A stretch of 64,000 nt of DNA. Origin: Streptomyces umbrinus (GTDB lineage: Bacteria > Actinomycetota > Actinomycetes > Streptomycetales > Streptomycetaceae). Location of the stretch: positions 2,542,001 to 2,606,000 of the forward strand of contig NZ_JAUSZI010000002.1 in NCBI RefSeq assembly GCF_030817415.1, written 5' to 3'. The notes below the pieces were generated by a model. That model searched no databases and was not told the origin of the DNA. It saw only the letters and a program-made list of their open reading frames with translations. Positions 52,829 to 60,570 of this stretch are shown one piece after another (position 1 is the first letter of the stretch; each line of letters starts with the position of its first letter). The translations under genes were made by a program, and so were the position numbers.

Positions 52829-54253
52829 TCACCCGAGGCCGGCCAGGTCGAGCAACAGGGATTTCACATCGGTGGCCGCGACGCGGTCGCCGACAGCGCG
52901 GGGGGTGGAGCAGATGATGAGCGGACCTTCGTCGTCGCTCAGGGGGAGGCGGCCGTGGCTGCCTCGAATAGGTGAGGGATCGAGGGGCACGACCGCCATG
53001 CGGTAGCGCATGCCGAGCTTCTTGCGGGCCAGCGCGCCCGCGGCCTTGACCTTGACGTACGGGTCGAGCGGATCCATGAAGAGCTCGACCGGGTCGTAGC
53101 CGGGTTTGCGGTGGATCTCGACGAGCTGCGCGAAGTCGGGCGCGCGGGCGTCGTCGAGCCAGTAGTAGTACGTGAACCAGGCGTCCGGCTCCGCGACGGC
53201 GACGAGTTCGCCGGAGCGCGGATGGTCGAGGTGGTGGGTCTTCTTGCCCTCGTCGTCGAGGAGTTGCTCGATGCCGGGCAGATCGGCGAGCGCCGCTTTC
53301 GTGGCCTCCATGTCCTCGGGGCGGCGCACGTAGACGTGGGCGATCTGGTGGTCGGCGACGGCGAAGGCACGTGATGCCATCGGGTCGAGGTACTCCATGC
53401 CGTCCTGCGTGTGCACTTCGAGGAGTCCGGCGCGGCGCAGTGCGCGGTTGATGTCGACGGGGCGGTCCGCGCGGGTGATGCCGTACTCGGACAGGGCGAC
53501 GACGGTGCGGCCTTCCGCTCGCGCGTCGTCGAGGAGGGGGGCCATGGCCGCGTCGAGGTCGGCGGCCGCCTTCAGCGAGCGCGGGTCGTCGGGGCCGAAG
53601 CGCTGCAGGTCGTAGTCGAGATGAGGGAGGTAGCAGAGGGTCAGGTCAGGGTGGCGGGTGCGGATGATGTGCCGGGTGGCGTCGATGATCCACTGGCTGG
53701 AGACGAGGTCGGCGCCGGGACCCCAGAAGTGGAAGAGCGGGAACGTGCCGAGTTTCTCGGTGAGTTCGTCGTGCAGGGCCGGGGGCCGCGTGTAGCAGTC
53801 GGGTTCCTTGCGGCCGTCGGCGTAATAGATCGGACGAGGGGTGATGGTGATGTCGGTGTCGGCGCCCATGGCGTACCACCAGCAGATATTGGCGACCGTG
53901 TAGCCGGGGTGCGCGCGCCGGGCGGCGTCCCACAGTTTGTCCCCGGACACCAGGCCGTTGTGCTGGCGCCACAGCAGTACGTCGCCGAGGTCGCGGAAGT
54001 ACCAGCCGTTGCCGACGATGCCGTGCTCGGACGGGTGGGTGCCCGTGAGGAACGTCGACTGGGCGGCACAGGTGACGGCGGGCAGGACCGTGCCGAGGGT
54101 GGCCTGCGAGCCGGACTGGGCGAGGGTCTTGAGGTGGGGCATGTGGTCGAGGAGACGGGGGGTGAGGCCGACGACGTCGAGGACGAGGAGCGGGGTGGGG
54201 GTCGTGGAGCCGTCGGTGCCGGCCGGCGCTGCCGGGGTCTCGTGGGTGCTCAT
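52829..54253 (-). CDS. Alkaline-phosphatase-superfamily protein of the ebo-type cluster
   Basis: 474 residues; the ATG at 54253 overlaps the eboE stop as ATGA. A nucleotide pyrophosphatase/phosphodiesterase-like fold: metal-site 'LLVLDVVGLTP', nucleophile Thr in 'LPAVTCAAQSTFLTGTHPSE', 'YLPHLDYDLQRFGPDDPRS', 'TVVALSEYGITRADRPVD' and a final His in 'ATDVKSLLLDLAG' region. No signal peptide, so it acts in the cytosol or on the inner membrane face. Last gene of the operon. Confidence 0.88.
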   Translation of the reverse strand: MSTHETPAAPAGTDGSTTPTPLLVLDVVGLTPRLLDHMPHLKTLAQSGSQATLGTVLPAVTCAAQSTFLTGTHPSEHGIVGNGWYFRDLGDVLLWRQHNGLVSGDKLWDAARRAHPGYTVANICWWYAMGADTDITITPRPIYYADGRKEPDCYTRPPALHDELTEKLGTFPLFHFWGPGADLVSSQWIIDATRHIIRTRHPDLTLCYLPHLDYDLQRFGPDDPRSLKAAADLDAAMAPLLDDARAEGRTVVALSEYGITRADRPVDINRALRRAGLLEVHTQDGMEYLDPMASRAFAVADHQIAHVYVRRPEDMEATKAALADLPGIEQLLDDEGKKTHHLDHPRSGELVAVAEPDAWFTYYYWLDDARAPDFAQLVEIHRKPGYDPVELFMDPLDPYVKVKAAGALARKKLGMRYRMAVVPLDPSPIRGSHGRLPLSDDEGPLIICSTPRAVGDRVAATDVKSLLLDLAGLG

Positions 54254-55419
54254 GGGAGTTCCTTCAGGCCGAGGTCCGTCAACAGGTCTCGGGCGAGGGT
54301 GAGTTCCGCGGCGATGCCGTCGGCGAGCTGGGCGCGGGCGCGGGGGCGCAGCTCGGGCGGGAGAGCCTGCCAGGTGTAGGTCTCGACCTCGAGGTGGCTG
54401 GTCAGCGGGTGCGGGCCGCCGACCAGTCGGGTCAGCGTGTCCTTGAGTACGGGCAGCGTGGAGGTGAGGGGCGCGTCGGGGGCCGCGTGCAGCGGGACGT
54501 GGAAGTGGGCGCGCCATGGGGAGGCGTCGGGCAGGGCGTCCTCCTTGACGGCCTCGCCGAGGTCGTCGGTCCCGCGGAGTCCGGCGGCGGTGAGGGTGCG
54601 TGTCTGGTGCAGGAAGCGGGGTTCGTCGAAGGCGGCGAGTGCCTCGCGGACTTCGGGGAGGTGCGGGTGTTCGGCGTGCAGGGCGGCCGAGAGCTGGGAC
54701 TTGACGACGGGGACACCGGCTACAGCCAGGGCGTCCAGGGCGGTGCGTGGATCTTCGAAGGAGGTGGCGAGGTGGCAGGTGTCGACGCAGACGCCGATGC
54801 GGGGGTGGCCGATCGCGGTGAGCGGGGCGATGGCGTCGGCCGTGGTCTCGACGGTGCAGCCCGGCTCCGGCTCCAGGCCGATACGGATGGAGCGGCCGGT
54901 CAGCTCTTCCAGCGCGTCGAGGCGTTCGGCGAGGGTGGTCAGGGCCGCGTGGGCACGGGCGGCGCGATCGTCGTCGTACACCGTGCGCCAGGCGAGCGGC
55001 AGGGTCGAGATGGTGCCTTCGGTGACGTCGTCGGGGAGGAGTCCGGCGAGGACGCGGGCGAGGGCAGTGGTGTGTTCGAGCCGCTCGGGGTCGGCCCAGT
55101 CCGGCTTGTAGACGCGGTACTTGACCTCCTCGGCGCCGAACCCCTCGTACGGGAAGCCGTTGAGGGTGACGACTTCGAGACCGCGGAGGTCGAGTTCGGT
55201 GCGCAGCCCGCGCAGGGCGGACGGGTCGGTGACCAGGGCGTGCGCGGCGTCCTTGGCGAGCCACAGGCCGATGCCGAGGCGGTCGCGGCCGAGGCGTTTG
55301 CGTACGGGCTCGCAGTGGTCGCGGAGCTGGGCGAGGACGCCGTCGAGGGTCTCGGCGGGGTGGACGTTGGTGCAGTAGGCGAGGTGGACGGTGGAACCGT
55401 CGGGGTGGCGGAAGCGCAC
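54250..55419 (-). CDS. eboE: EboE-type metabolite traffic protein
   Basis: 389 residues, GTG start 3 bases after the eboB stop. Family hallmarks are 'HLAYCTNVHPAETLDGVLAQ', 'LEVVTLNGFPYEGFGAEEVK', 'YRVYKPDWADPERLEHT', 'LEPEPGCTVETTADAIAPL' and 'VCVDTCHLATSFEDPRTALD'. It is a xylose-isomerase-like TIM barrel with conserved Glu, Asp and His. In cyanobacteria the ebo cluster is needed to move a scytonemin precursor to the periplasm; the catalytic role of EboE is unknown. Confidence 0.92.
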   Translation of the reverse strand: MRFRHPDGSTVHLAYCTNVHPAETLDGVLAQLRDHCEPVRKRLGRDRLGIGLWLAKDAAHALVTDPSALRGLRTELDLRGLEVVTLNGFPYEGFGAEEVKYRVYKPDWADPERLEHTTALARVLAGLLPDDVTEGTISTLPLAWRTVYDDDRAARAHAALTTLAERLDALEELTGRSIRIGLEPEPGCTVETTADAIAPLTAIGHPRIGVCVDTCHLATSFEDPRTALDALAVAGVPVVKSQLSAALHAEHPHLPEVREALAAFDEPRFLHQTRTLTAAGLRGTDDLGEAVKEDALPDASPWRAHFHVPLHAAPDAPLTSTLPVLKDTLTRLVGGPHPLTSHLEVETYTWQALPPELRPRARAQLADGIAAELTLARDLLTDLGLKELP

Positions 55420-55422
55420 GGG

Positions 55423-56310
55423 TCACACCTCCGTCGTCGTCGGGTCGGTGTCCGGGACCGTCTTCGGGACGCCGCGGAGGATGGAGTTGCCCTCGTGGGT
55501 GGCGTCCGTGCCGGCGACGTCCAGGTCCAGTCGGCCGCTGAGTCCGTAGAAGGCGACGGGGTTGCGCCACAGCACCTGGTCGACGTCGTCCTCGGTGAAT
55601 CCGGCCTTCAGCAGGGCGTCCGCGACCTTGCGGGTCTTCAGCGGGTCGCTCTTGCCCCAGTCGGCCGCGGAGTTGACCAGCACCTTCTCCGGCCCGTACT
55701 CCTGCAGGACCGCGACCATCCGTTCCTCGTCCATCTTGGTGTCCGGATAGACGGAGAAGCCGAGCCAGCAGCCGCCGTCCTTGGCCTCCTTGACCGTGGT
55801 CTCGTTGAGATGGTCGATCAGGACGTGGTCCGGGGGCAGTGCGGACTCCCGGACCACGTCGAGGGTGCGGCGCAGGCCGGCCAGCTTGTCGCGGTGCGGG
55901 GTGTGGACGAGCGCGGGCAGCTCGTAGGCGGCGGCGAGCTGGAGCTGGGCAGCCAGGGCGGTGTCCTCGGCGGGGGTCATCGAGTCGTAGCCGATCTCGC
56001 CGACGGCCACGACGTGGTCCTTGACGAGATACCGGGGCAGTTCGTCGAGGACGGGGACGCAGCGAGGGTCGTTGGCCTCTTTGGGGTTGAGGGCGAGGGT
56101 GCAGTGGTGGGCGATGCCGTACTGGGCGGCGCGGAAGGGCTCCCAGCCGAGGAGAGAGTCGAAGTAGTCGAGGAAGGAGGCGACCGAGGTGCGGGGCTGG
56201 CCGAGCCAGAAGGCGGGTTCGACGACGGCTCTGACACCGGCCGCGTGCATGGCTTCGTAGTCGTCGGTGGTCCGTGACGTCATGTGGATGTGGGGGTCGA
56301 AGATGCGCAT
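55423..56310 (-). CDS. eboB: TatD-type metal hydrolase (EboB-like)
   Basis: 295 residues, ATG start. Amidohydrolase/TatD fold: metal-binding 'IFDPHIHMTSRTTDDYEAMH', 'AVVEPAFWLG', catalytic Glu in 'VVAVGEIGYDSM', 'ALVHTPHRDKLAGLRRTLDV', 'VLIDHLNETTVKEAKDGGCW' and 'VNSAADWGKSDPLK'. The start overlaps the eboA stop by one base (TGATG). Substrate unknown; conserved partner of EboA, EboC and EboE. Confidence 0.92.
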   Translation of the reverse strand: MRIFDPHIHMTSRTTDDYEAMHAAGVRAVVEPAFWLGQPRTSVASFLDYFDSLLGWEPFRAAQYGIAHHCTLALNPKEANDPRCVPVLDELPRYLVKDHVVAVGEIGYDSMTPAEDTALAAQLQLAAAYELPALVHTPHRDKLAGLRRTLDVVRESALPPDHVLIDHLNETTVKEAKDGGCWLGFSVYPDTKMDEERMVAVLQEYGPEKVLVNSAADWGKSDPLKTRKVADALLKAGFTEDDVDQVLWRNPVAFYGLSGRLDLDVAGTDATHEGNSILRGVPKTVPDTDPTTTEV

Positions 56311-57008
56311 CAGGACTCCTTGCCGTCGCTGCCGTGGGGGGCGTCGGTGCCGGGCGGGGTGGCCGGGTGCTCGGTCAGGGACAGGACGCGGTGCAGGTCA
56401 TGGGGTACGGGACGGCCCGCGGCGGTGCGTTCGTCGGCGTAGTCGGCGAGCATGCGGGCGAGTTCCGCGTCGGCGCGGGCGCGGCGGGGCAGGTCGGCCA
56501 CCGCCTCGACGGGGACGCCGGTGAACAGGCACTTCAGCACGGCGTGCCGCCAGTTGTGGGCGTCCAGGTGCAGGGCGGCGTACGGGCCGACGGCGGCGGC
56601 CACGAGCCGGGTGTCGTTGGTGCGCAGGGCGTCCTCGACGATCGGCAGGGCGTCGGGGCCCGGCACGAGGTGGGGCAGGGCCTGGAGGACTGCGCGGCGT
56701 TCGTCGGCGGTGCCCTGACGGTAGACGCGGGCGAGGGTGGTCACGTCGGCCCGGGCCGCGTGCAGGAGGAGGACGCGGGCCGCCTCCGCGTGGTCCGGGC
56801 CGCAGCGGCGGCCGGCCTCGGCGATCCGCAACTCCCAGACGGAGATGGGCCCGTGGGTGCCCGGGTGGGCGGCCGCCTCGTCGAGGGCCTGGTCCAGCCA
56901 GGCGCGCGCGGCGCCGTCGAGCCGGCCGTTCAGGCGGGTGCGCAGGGCGGCGAAGGCCGGCGGGGTGACGTCCGTCGGGGTGCCGAGGTCGTCGTGGAGG
57001 TCCTTCAC
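56310..57008 (-). CDS. eboA: EboA-domain protein
   Basis: 232 residues from the GTG at 57008, which has GGGAGAA 5 bases upstream and overlaps the preceding stop by 4 bases. All-helical: 'RLDGAARAWLDQALDEAAAH', 'RVLLLHAARADVTTLARVYR', 'QGTADERRAVLQALPHL', 'LHLDAHNWRHAVLKCLFTGV' and 'PRRARADAELARMLADYADE'. The 'NWRHAVLKCLFTGVPV' segment is characteristic of EboA. Role unknown, always with EboB. Confidence 0.9.
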   Translation of the reverse strand: MKDLHDDLGTPTDVTPPAFAALRTRLNGRLDGAARAWLDQALDEAAAHPGTHGPISVWELRIAEAGRRCGPDHAEAARVLLLHAARADVTTLARVYRQGTADERRAVLQALPHLVPGPDALPIVEDALRTNDTRLVAAAVGPYAALHLDAHNWRHAVLKCLFTGVPVEAVADLPRRARADAELARMLADYADERTAAGRPVPHDLHRVLSLTEHPATPPGTDAPHGSDGKES

Positions 57009-57988
57009 GGGGTTCTCCCGTCGGAGTCGGTGGGGCCCTCGCCGGGGATCGGCGGCCGGTCGGCGTCCGGGGGTGTGGAGACGGCGGCCGCGTGGTGGAG
57101 GAACGGGAGGGACTGCTGGGCGAGTTGGGGGCCTGCGTGGGAGTGGCGGGGCAGTTCGACGGAGACCAGGCCCTGGTAGCCGACGTTGGCGAGGGCTTCG
57201 AGTACGGGAGGGAAGTCGATCTCTCCGTCGCCGAAGGGGAGGTGTTCGTGGACGCCGCGCCGCATGTCCTCGATCTGGACGTGGCGCAGCCAGGGGGCGG
57301 CGGCGCGTACGCAGTCGGCGGGTGAGAGGGGTTCGAGGCACTGGCAGTGGCCGATGTCGAGGGTGAGACCGAGGGCGTCGGGGCTGCCGAGGTCGGTGCG
57401 CAGACGGTGGAAGTCGTCGAGGGTGGCGAGGAGGTGACCGGGTTCGGGTTCGACGGCGAGGGGGATTCCGGCGGCGGTGGCGGCGTCGAGGACGGGGGTG
57501 AGCGTTTCGGCGAGGCGCTTCCAGGCGGCGTCCTCGGCCGCGGCAGTCCGCCCTTCGGTGTCCGTCTCTCCCGCCGTGTCCTTCGGGAGGATGCCGCTGA
57601 AGCAGTGGACCGCGTGGGCGCCGAGGTCGGTTGCGATCCGGACGGCTCTGACGAGCAGGTCGGCGCGGCGGGCGCGTTGGTCCGGGTCCGGGTCGAGGAG
57701 GGACGGGCCGTGCTTGCGCCTCGGGTCGAGTACATAGCGGGCGCCGGTCTCGATGGTGACGCCCAGGCCGAGCTCGTCCAGTCTGCGGGCGAGGTTGTGT
57801 GTGCGGGCCGCGAGGTCGGGGGCGAGCGGGTCCAGGTGCATGTGGTCGAGCGTCAGACCGACGCCGTCGTAGCCGAGGTCCGCGAGAAGGGAGAGGGCGT
57901 CGTCCAGACGGAGGTCGGTCAGGCCGTTGGTGCCGTAGGAGTAGCGGAGGGGGTACGCGGTGGGGCGGGGGTTCGGCTGGAGGCTCAT
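57005..57988 (-). CDS. Sugar phosphate isomerase/epimerase-like TIM barrel of the ebo cluster
   Basis: 327 residues; the ATG at 57988 overlaps the UbiA stop as ATGA. Xylose-isomerase-like TIM barrel: 'YDGVGLTLDHMHLDPLAPDL', 'LGLGVTIETGARYVLDPRRK', 'GAHAVHCFSGILPKD', 'GIPLAVEPEPGHLLATLDDF' and 'LGLTLDIGHCQCLEP' with conserved Glu, Asp and His. It is a second TIM-barrel partner besides EboE. The substrate is presumably the polyol or sugar phosphate made by the first gene of the operon. Confidence 0.9.
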   Translation of the reverse strand: MSLQPNPRPTAYPLRYSYGTNGLTDLRLDDALSLLADLGYDGVGLTLDHMHLDPLAPDLAARTHNLARRLDELGLGVTIETGARYVLDPRRKHGPSLLDPDPDQRARRADLLVRAVRIATDLGAHAVHCFSGILPKDTAGETDTEGRTAAAEDAAWKRLAETLTPVLDAATAAGIPLAVEPEPGHLLATLDDFHRLRTDLGSPDALGLTLDIGHCQCLEPLSPADCVRAAAPWLRHVQIEDMRRGVHEHLPFGDGEIDFPPVLEALANVGYQGLVSVELPRHSHAGPQLAQQSLPFLHHAAAVSTPPDADRPPIPGEGPTDSDGRTP

Positions 57989-59193
57989 GTCATGCTCACC
58001 TTCCGGCCGAACCGGCGGGCCGCCGGAGCGAGCGCCGCTGTCAGCAGGGCGGTGACCGGAGCGCCGGAGCGGGCCGCGAGGGCGGCCTGCAGGGGGATCA
58101 TGGCTCGGATGCCGCCGCCCACGGCTCGTTGGGTGAGTTGGGGCGAAGGGTTCAGGGCGGCGTGGAAGAGGGGACGGACGGCGGTCGCCGCGTAGACGGC
58201 GGCGAGTGCTCCGCGCAGGGACACGAGGTTGGTGGCGGTTGCCGCGGCGCGTCCCGGTTGCCGGTTCCCCCCTCCCGGATGCCGGTCCCGTCCAGGCTTC
58301 CAGTCCGCTCCTGGCTGCCGGTGCCGTCCCGCGCGCCTGTCCTGTCCTGGCTGCCGGTCCCGTTCCGTGCCGTCGCGGGTGACGGACCAGGCCAGTGCCG
58401 CCGTCGTGGCCAACCCACTCAGGGGGGCCCACGGTGAACCGCCCTGGGTCTCGTGGCGGGAGACCGTGGTGACGGCCAGGGTGTGGGTGCCCAGGGCCAG
58501 CGCGGAGGGCAGGGCCCTGCGGATGTCGCCGTTGGCGGCCACCCCGCCGAGCAGGAGGTCCAGGGAACGGGCCGCCGCCATCGCCACGGGGCCCGCGGGC
58601 GTGCGCTTGAGGAGCAGGTCGTACGACCAGACCGTGGCGGCCAGCGCGCCGGCGACCGCGAGGGGGCGGCGGCCGGCTGTGGACGCCAGGGCCAGGCCCG
58701 CCGCCGTCAGGCCGCCGGCCGCCGCAAGGGCCGCGGCCGGCCTGATGCGGCCCGAGGGCAGGGGGCGGTGCGGGCGATCCACGGCGTCCTCCGCGCGGTC
58801 GGCCCAGTCGTTGAGGGCCATACCGGCCTCGTACAGGCAGAGGGAGGAGGCGATGGCCACCAGGGTTCGGGGGTTCGGGCGCGCACCCGCCGCGGCGGCG
58901 CCCGCGAGCGCGTCACCGGGGACGGTGAAGAGGGCGGGGAGGCGCAGGAGTTCCACCCAGGCGTTCACGTTCACTCCCTGCCTGGCGGACCGTGGTGATG
59001 TCGCCCTCGAGGTGTCCTGAGGCACCGGGCTCACGCCTCGCGCCTCAGTGCTCGGCTGCTGTTCCGCGGGGTCCACCTCCAGCGGCACCGGGTTCGCGTG
59101 CAGCTCGCCCGGGCTCGTGTGTGGCTCGGCCGGACCCGCGTGCAGGCCGTTCGGGCTCGCGTCCTGCGACACCGGCCGCCCGCTCCCGCTCAT
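57985..59193 (-). CDS. eboC: UbiA-family prenyltransferase (EboC-like) with low-complexity insert
   Basis: 402 residues, ATG overlapping the previous stop (ATGA). After a ~75-residue disordered N-terminus come the UbiA helices: first Asp-rich motif 'MALNDWADRAEDAVDRPHRP', then 'LAVAGALAATVWSYDLLLKR' and second-motif region 'AAARSLDLLLGGVAANGD'. Between two later helices lies an unusual ~45-residue Arg/Gln/Pro/Gly insert (codons 58240-58375), which would sit in a loop. It probably transfers a prenyl group to a soluble acceptor at the membrane, the anchoring step of the ebo pathway. Confidence 0.9.
   Translation of the reverse strand: MSGSGRPVSQDASPNGLHAGPAEPHTSPGELHANPVPLEVDPAEQQPSTEARGVSPVPQDTSRATSPRSARQGVNVNAWVELLRLPALFTVPGDALAGAAAAGARPNPRTLVAIASSLCLYEAGMALNDWADRAEDAVDRPHRPLPSGRIRPAAALAAAGGLTAAGLALASTAGRRPLAVAGALAATVWSYDLLLKRTPAGPVAMAAARSLDLLLGGVAANGDIRRALPSALALGTHTLAVTTVSRHETQGGSPWAPLSGLATTAALAWSVTRDGTERDRQPGQDRRAGRHRQPGADWKPGRDRHPGGGNRQPGRAAATATNLVSLRGALAAVYAATAVRPLFHAALNPSPQLTQRAVGGGIRAMIPLQAALAARSGAPVTALLTAALAPAARRFGRKVSMT
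58255..58375. repeat. Imperfect repeats inside the UbiA gene
   Basis: Recurring GCTGCCGGTCCCGTTCC-like units (for example near 58285, 58315 and 58350) encode the R-Q-P-G-x-D-R type insert. They suggest expansion by slippage within a loop of the enzyme. Confidence 0.55.
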
Positions 59194-60410
59194 CGCCGCT
59201 CCCCCGGAAGGCTTCGCCGCTGGCCCGAAGGGTCATGTCGTTCACCCGAAGAGCCAGGTCGCTCGCCCGAGGTCCCTTGCGGATCCCCGGCCCCCCGCAA
59301 CCGCCCCGCGAACCCGATCAGTTCCGCGTACTGCTCGCCCAGGGCCGCGGGCCCCTCGCCCACCGGGTCCTTGAAGTAGAAGCCGAGTTCGGACAACGGG
59401 CCGGACAGGCCGGCCTCGTGGGCGCGGGCGGCCAGGCGGGCCAGATCGAGGATCAGCGGGGCCGCGAGGGAGGAGTCGCAGCCCTGCCAGGTCGTCTGGA
59501 GGACCATCCGCGTGCCGAGGAAGCCGTCGAAGGCGATGTGGTCCCAGGCGGTCTTCCAGTCGCCGAGGGACGGTACGTCGTCGATGTGGGTCTCGCCCTC
59601 GGGAACCCCGCCGAGGGTGTCGGCGAGGACGCGTTCCTTGCCCGCGTTCTTCGCGGCCGCGGCCCCCGGGTCGGCGAGGGCCGCTCCGTCGCCGCCGCCC
59701 AGCAGGTTCGTACCGGACCAGGCGCGGACCGCCAGCGCGCGCTGCGCGAACATCGGGCCGAGGACCGACCGCAGCAGGGTCTGGCCGGTCTTGCCGTCCC
59801 GGCCCGCGTACGGCAGCCCGGACTCCGCGGCCGCGGACGCAAGTGCCGGGTGGTGCAGGCCCATGGAGGGCGTGAAGTTGACGTACGGGCAGCCCGCCCG
59901 CAGCGCGGCCGCCGCGTACAGGGAGCTGGCCGGGAGTTCCGTACCGGTGGGCACCGGCTCCGTGGACGCCACGTTGACCACGACCGTGCGGTCCAGACCG
60001 CAGCGGATCGTGAAGTCACGGATGTCGGAGGCCAGGGCCTCGACCAGTTCGTCCTCGTCGCGGGTCTCACCGGAGAGCGGGCCGCCGAGCCTGATCTCCC
60101 GGTCGGCGGCGGCGAGTTCGGCGGTGACGGCCGCCGGAAGCCCGGGCGGCAGCACGCCCCCGGCGGCCAGCCCCTCCGCCCGCTTGGGCAGGGGGCAGTC
60201 CACCATGTCGTGACCGCCGAAGACGAGAGACGAGAGCGGGGGCAGTCCGCAGTCGGCGAACGCGGGGGTCTCGGTGACCATGCCCGTCGGTGGGTGCAGC
60301 CCCGCGGTCACCGCGGCGCACCCCGTGACGGCCGTGGTGGCGACAGAGCCACGTGCTCCGATCAGCCACACTCCCACCCGGGAGGGGGAGACGGAGGATT
60401 CGGCGGACAT
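59190..60410 (-). CDS. myo-Inositol-1-phosphate synthase-like protein of the ebo cluster
   Basis: 406 residues from the ATG at 60410 with GGAGG upstream; the frame runs on to 60668 but without a start signal. NAD-binding 'GVWLIGARGSVATTAVTG' and 'FGGHDMVDCPLPKR' are seen, plus the synthase core 'TVVVNVASTEPVP', 'YVNFTPSMGLHHPAL', 'YAGRDGKTGQTLLRSVLGPM', 'TNLLGGGDGAAL' and 'HIAFDGFLGTRMVLQTTWQG'. It forms an inositol-like cyclitol phosphate or a related product. First gene of the operon, occupying the place of the cyclase (3-dehydroquinate-synthase-like EboD) in cyanobacterial clusters. Confidence 0.88.
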   Translation of the reverse strand: MSAESSVSPSRVGVWLIGARGSVATTAVTGCAAVTAGLHPPTGMVTETPAFADCGLPPLSSLVFGGHDMVDCPLPKRAEGLAAGGVLPPGLPAAVTAELAAADREIRLGGPLSGETRDEDELVEALASDIRDFTIRCGLDRTVVVNVASTEPVPTGTELPASSLYAAAALRAGCPYVNFTPSMGLHHPALASAAAESGLPYAGRDGKTGQTLLRSVLGPMFAQRALAVRAWSGTNLLGGGDGAALADPGAAAAKNAGKERVLADTLGGVPEGETHIDDVPSLGDWKTAWDHIAFDGFLGTRMVLQTTWQGCDSSLAAPLILDLARLAARAHEAGLSGPLSELGFYFKDPVGEGPAALGEQYAELIGFAGRLRGAGDPQGTSGERPGSSGERHDPSGQRRSLPGERR

Positions 60411-60533
60411 GGGCAGCCTCCTTGTCGTACGTGAGGTCATTCGCGAGCGGCAACGCGAGCCGGAGTCGGCAGCCGGGAGAATCAACCGCCAAAGGGACAA
60501 ATAACCACAGAGAAAAACAGATGGGGACAAGAC

Positions 60534-60565
60534 GGCGGGCGGAGGTCCGGCGTCCCCCGCCCGCC
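60534..60565 (-). terminator. Hairpin terminator after the ThuA-DUF1080 gene
   Basis: GGCGGGCGG (60534-60542) pairs with CCGCCCGCC (60557-60565), 9 bp, just past the minus-strand stop at 60571. A TTTTT tract follows about 20 bases on in the direction of transcription, so it resembles an intrinsic terminator. It protects the ebo promoter region at 60411-60530. Confidence 0.7.
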
Positions 60566-60570
60566 GCCGC

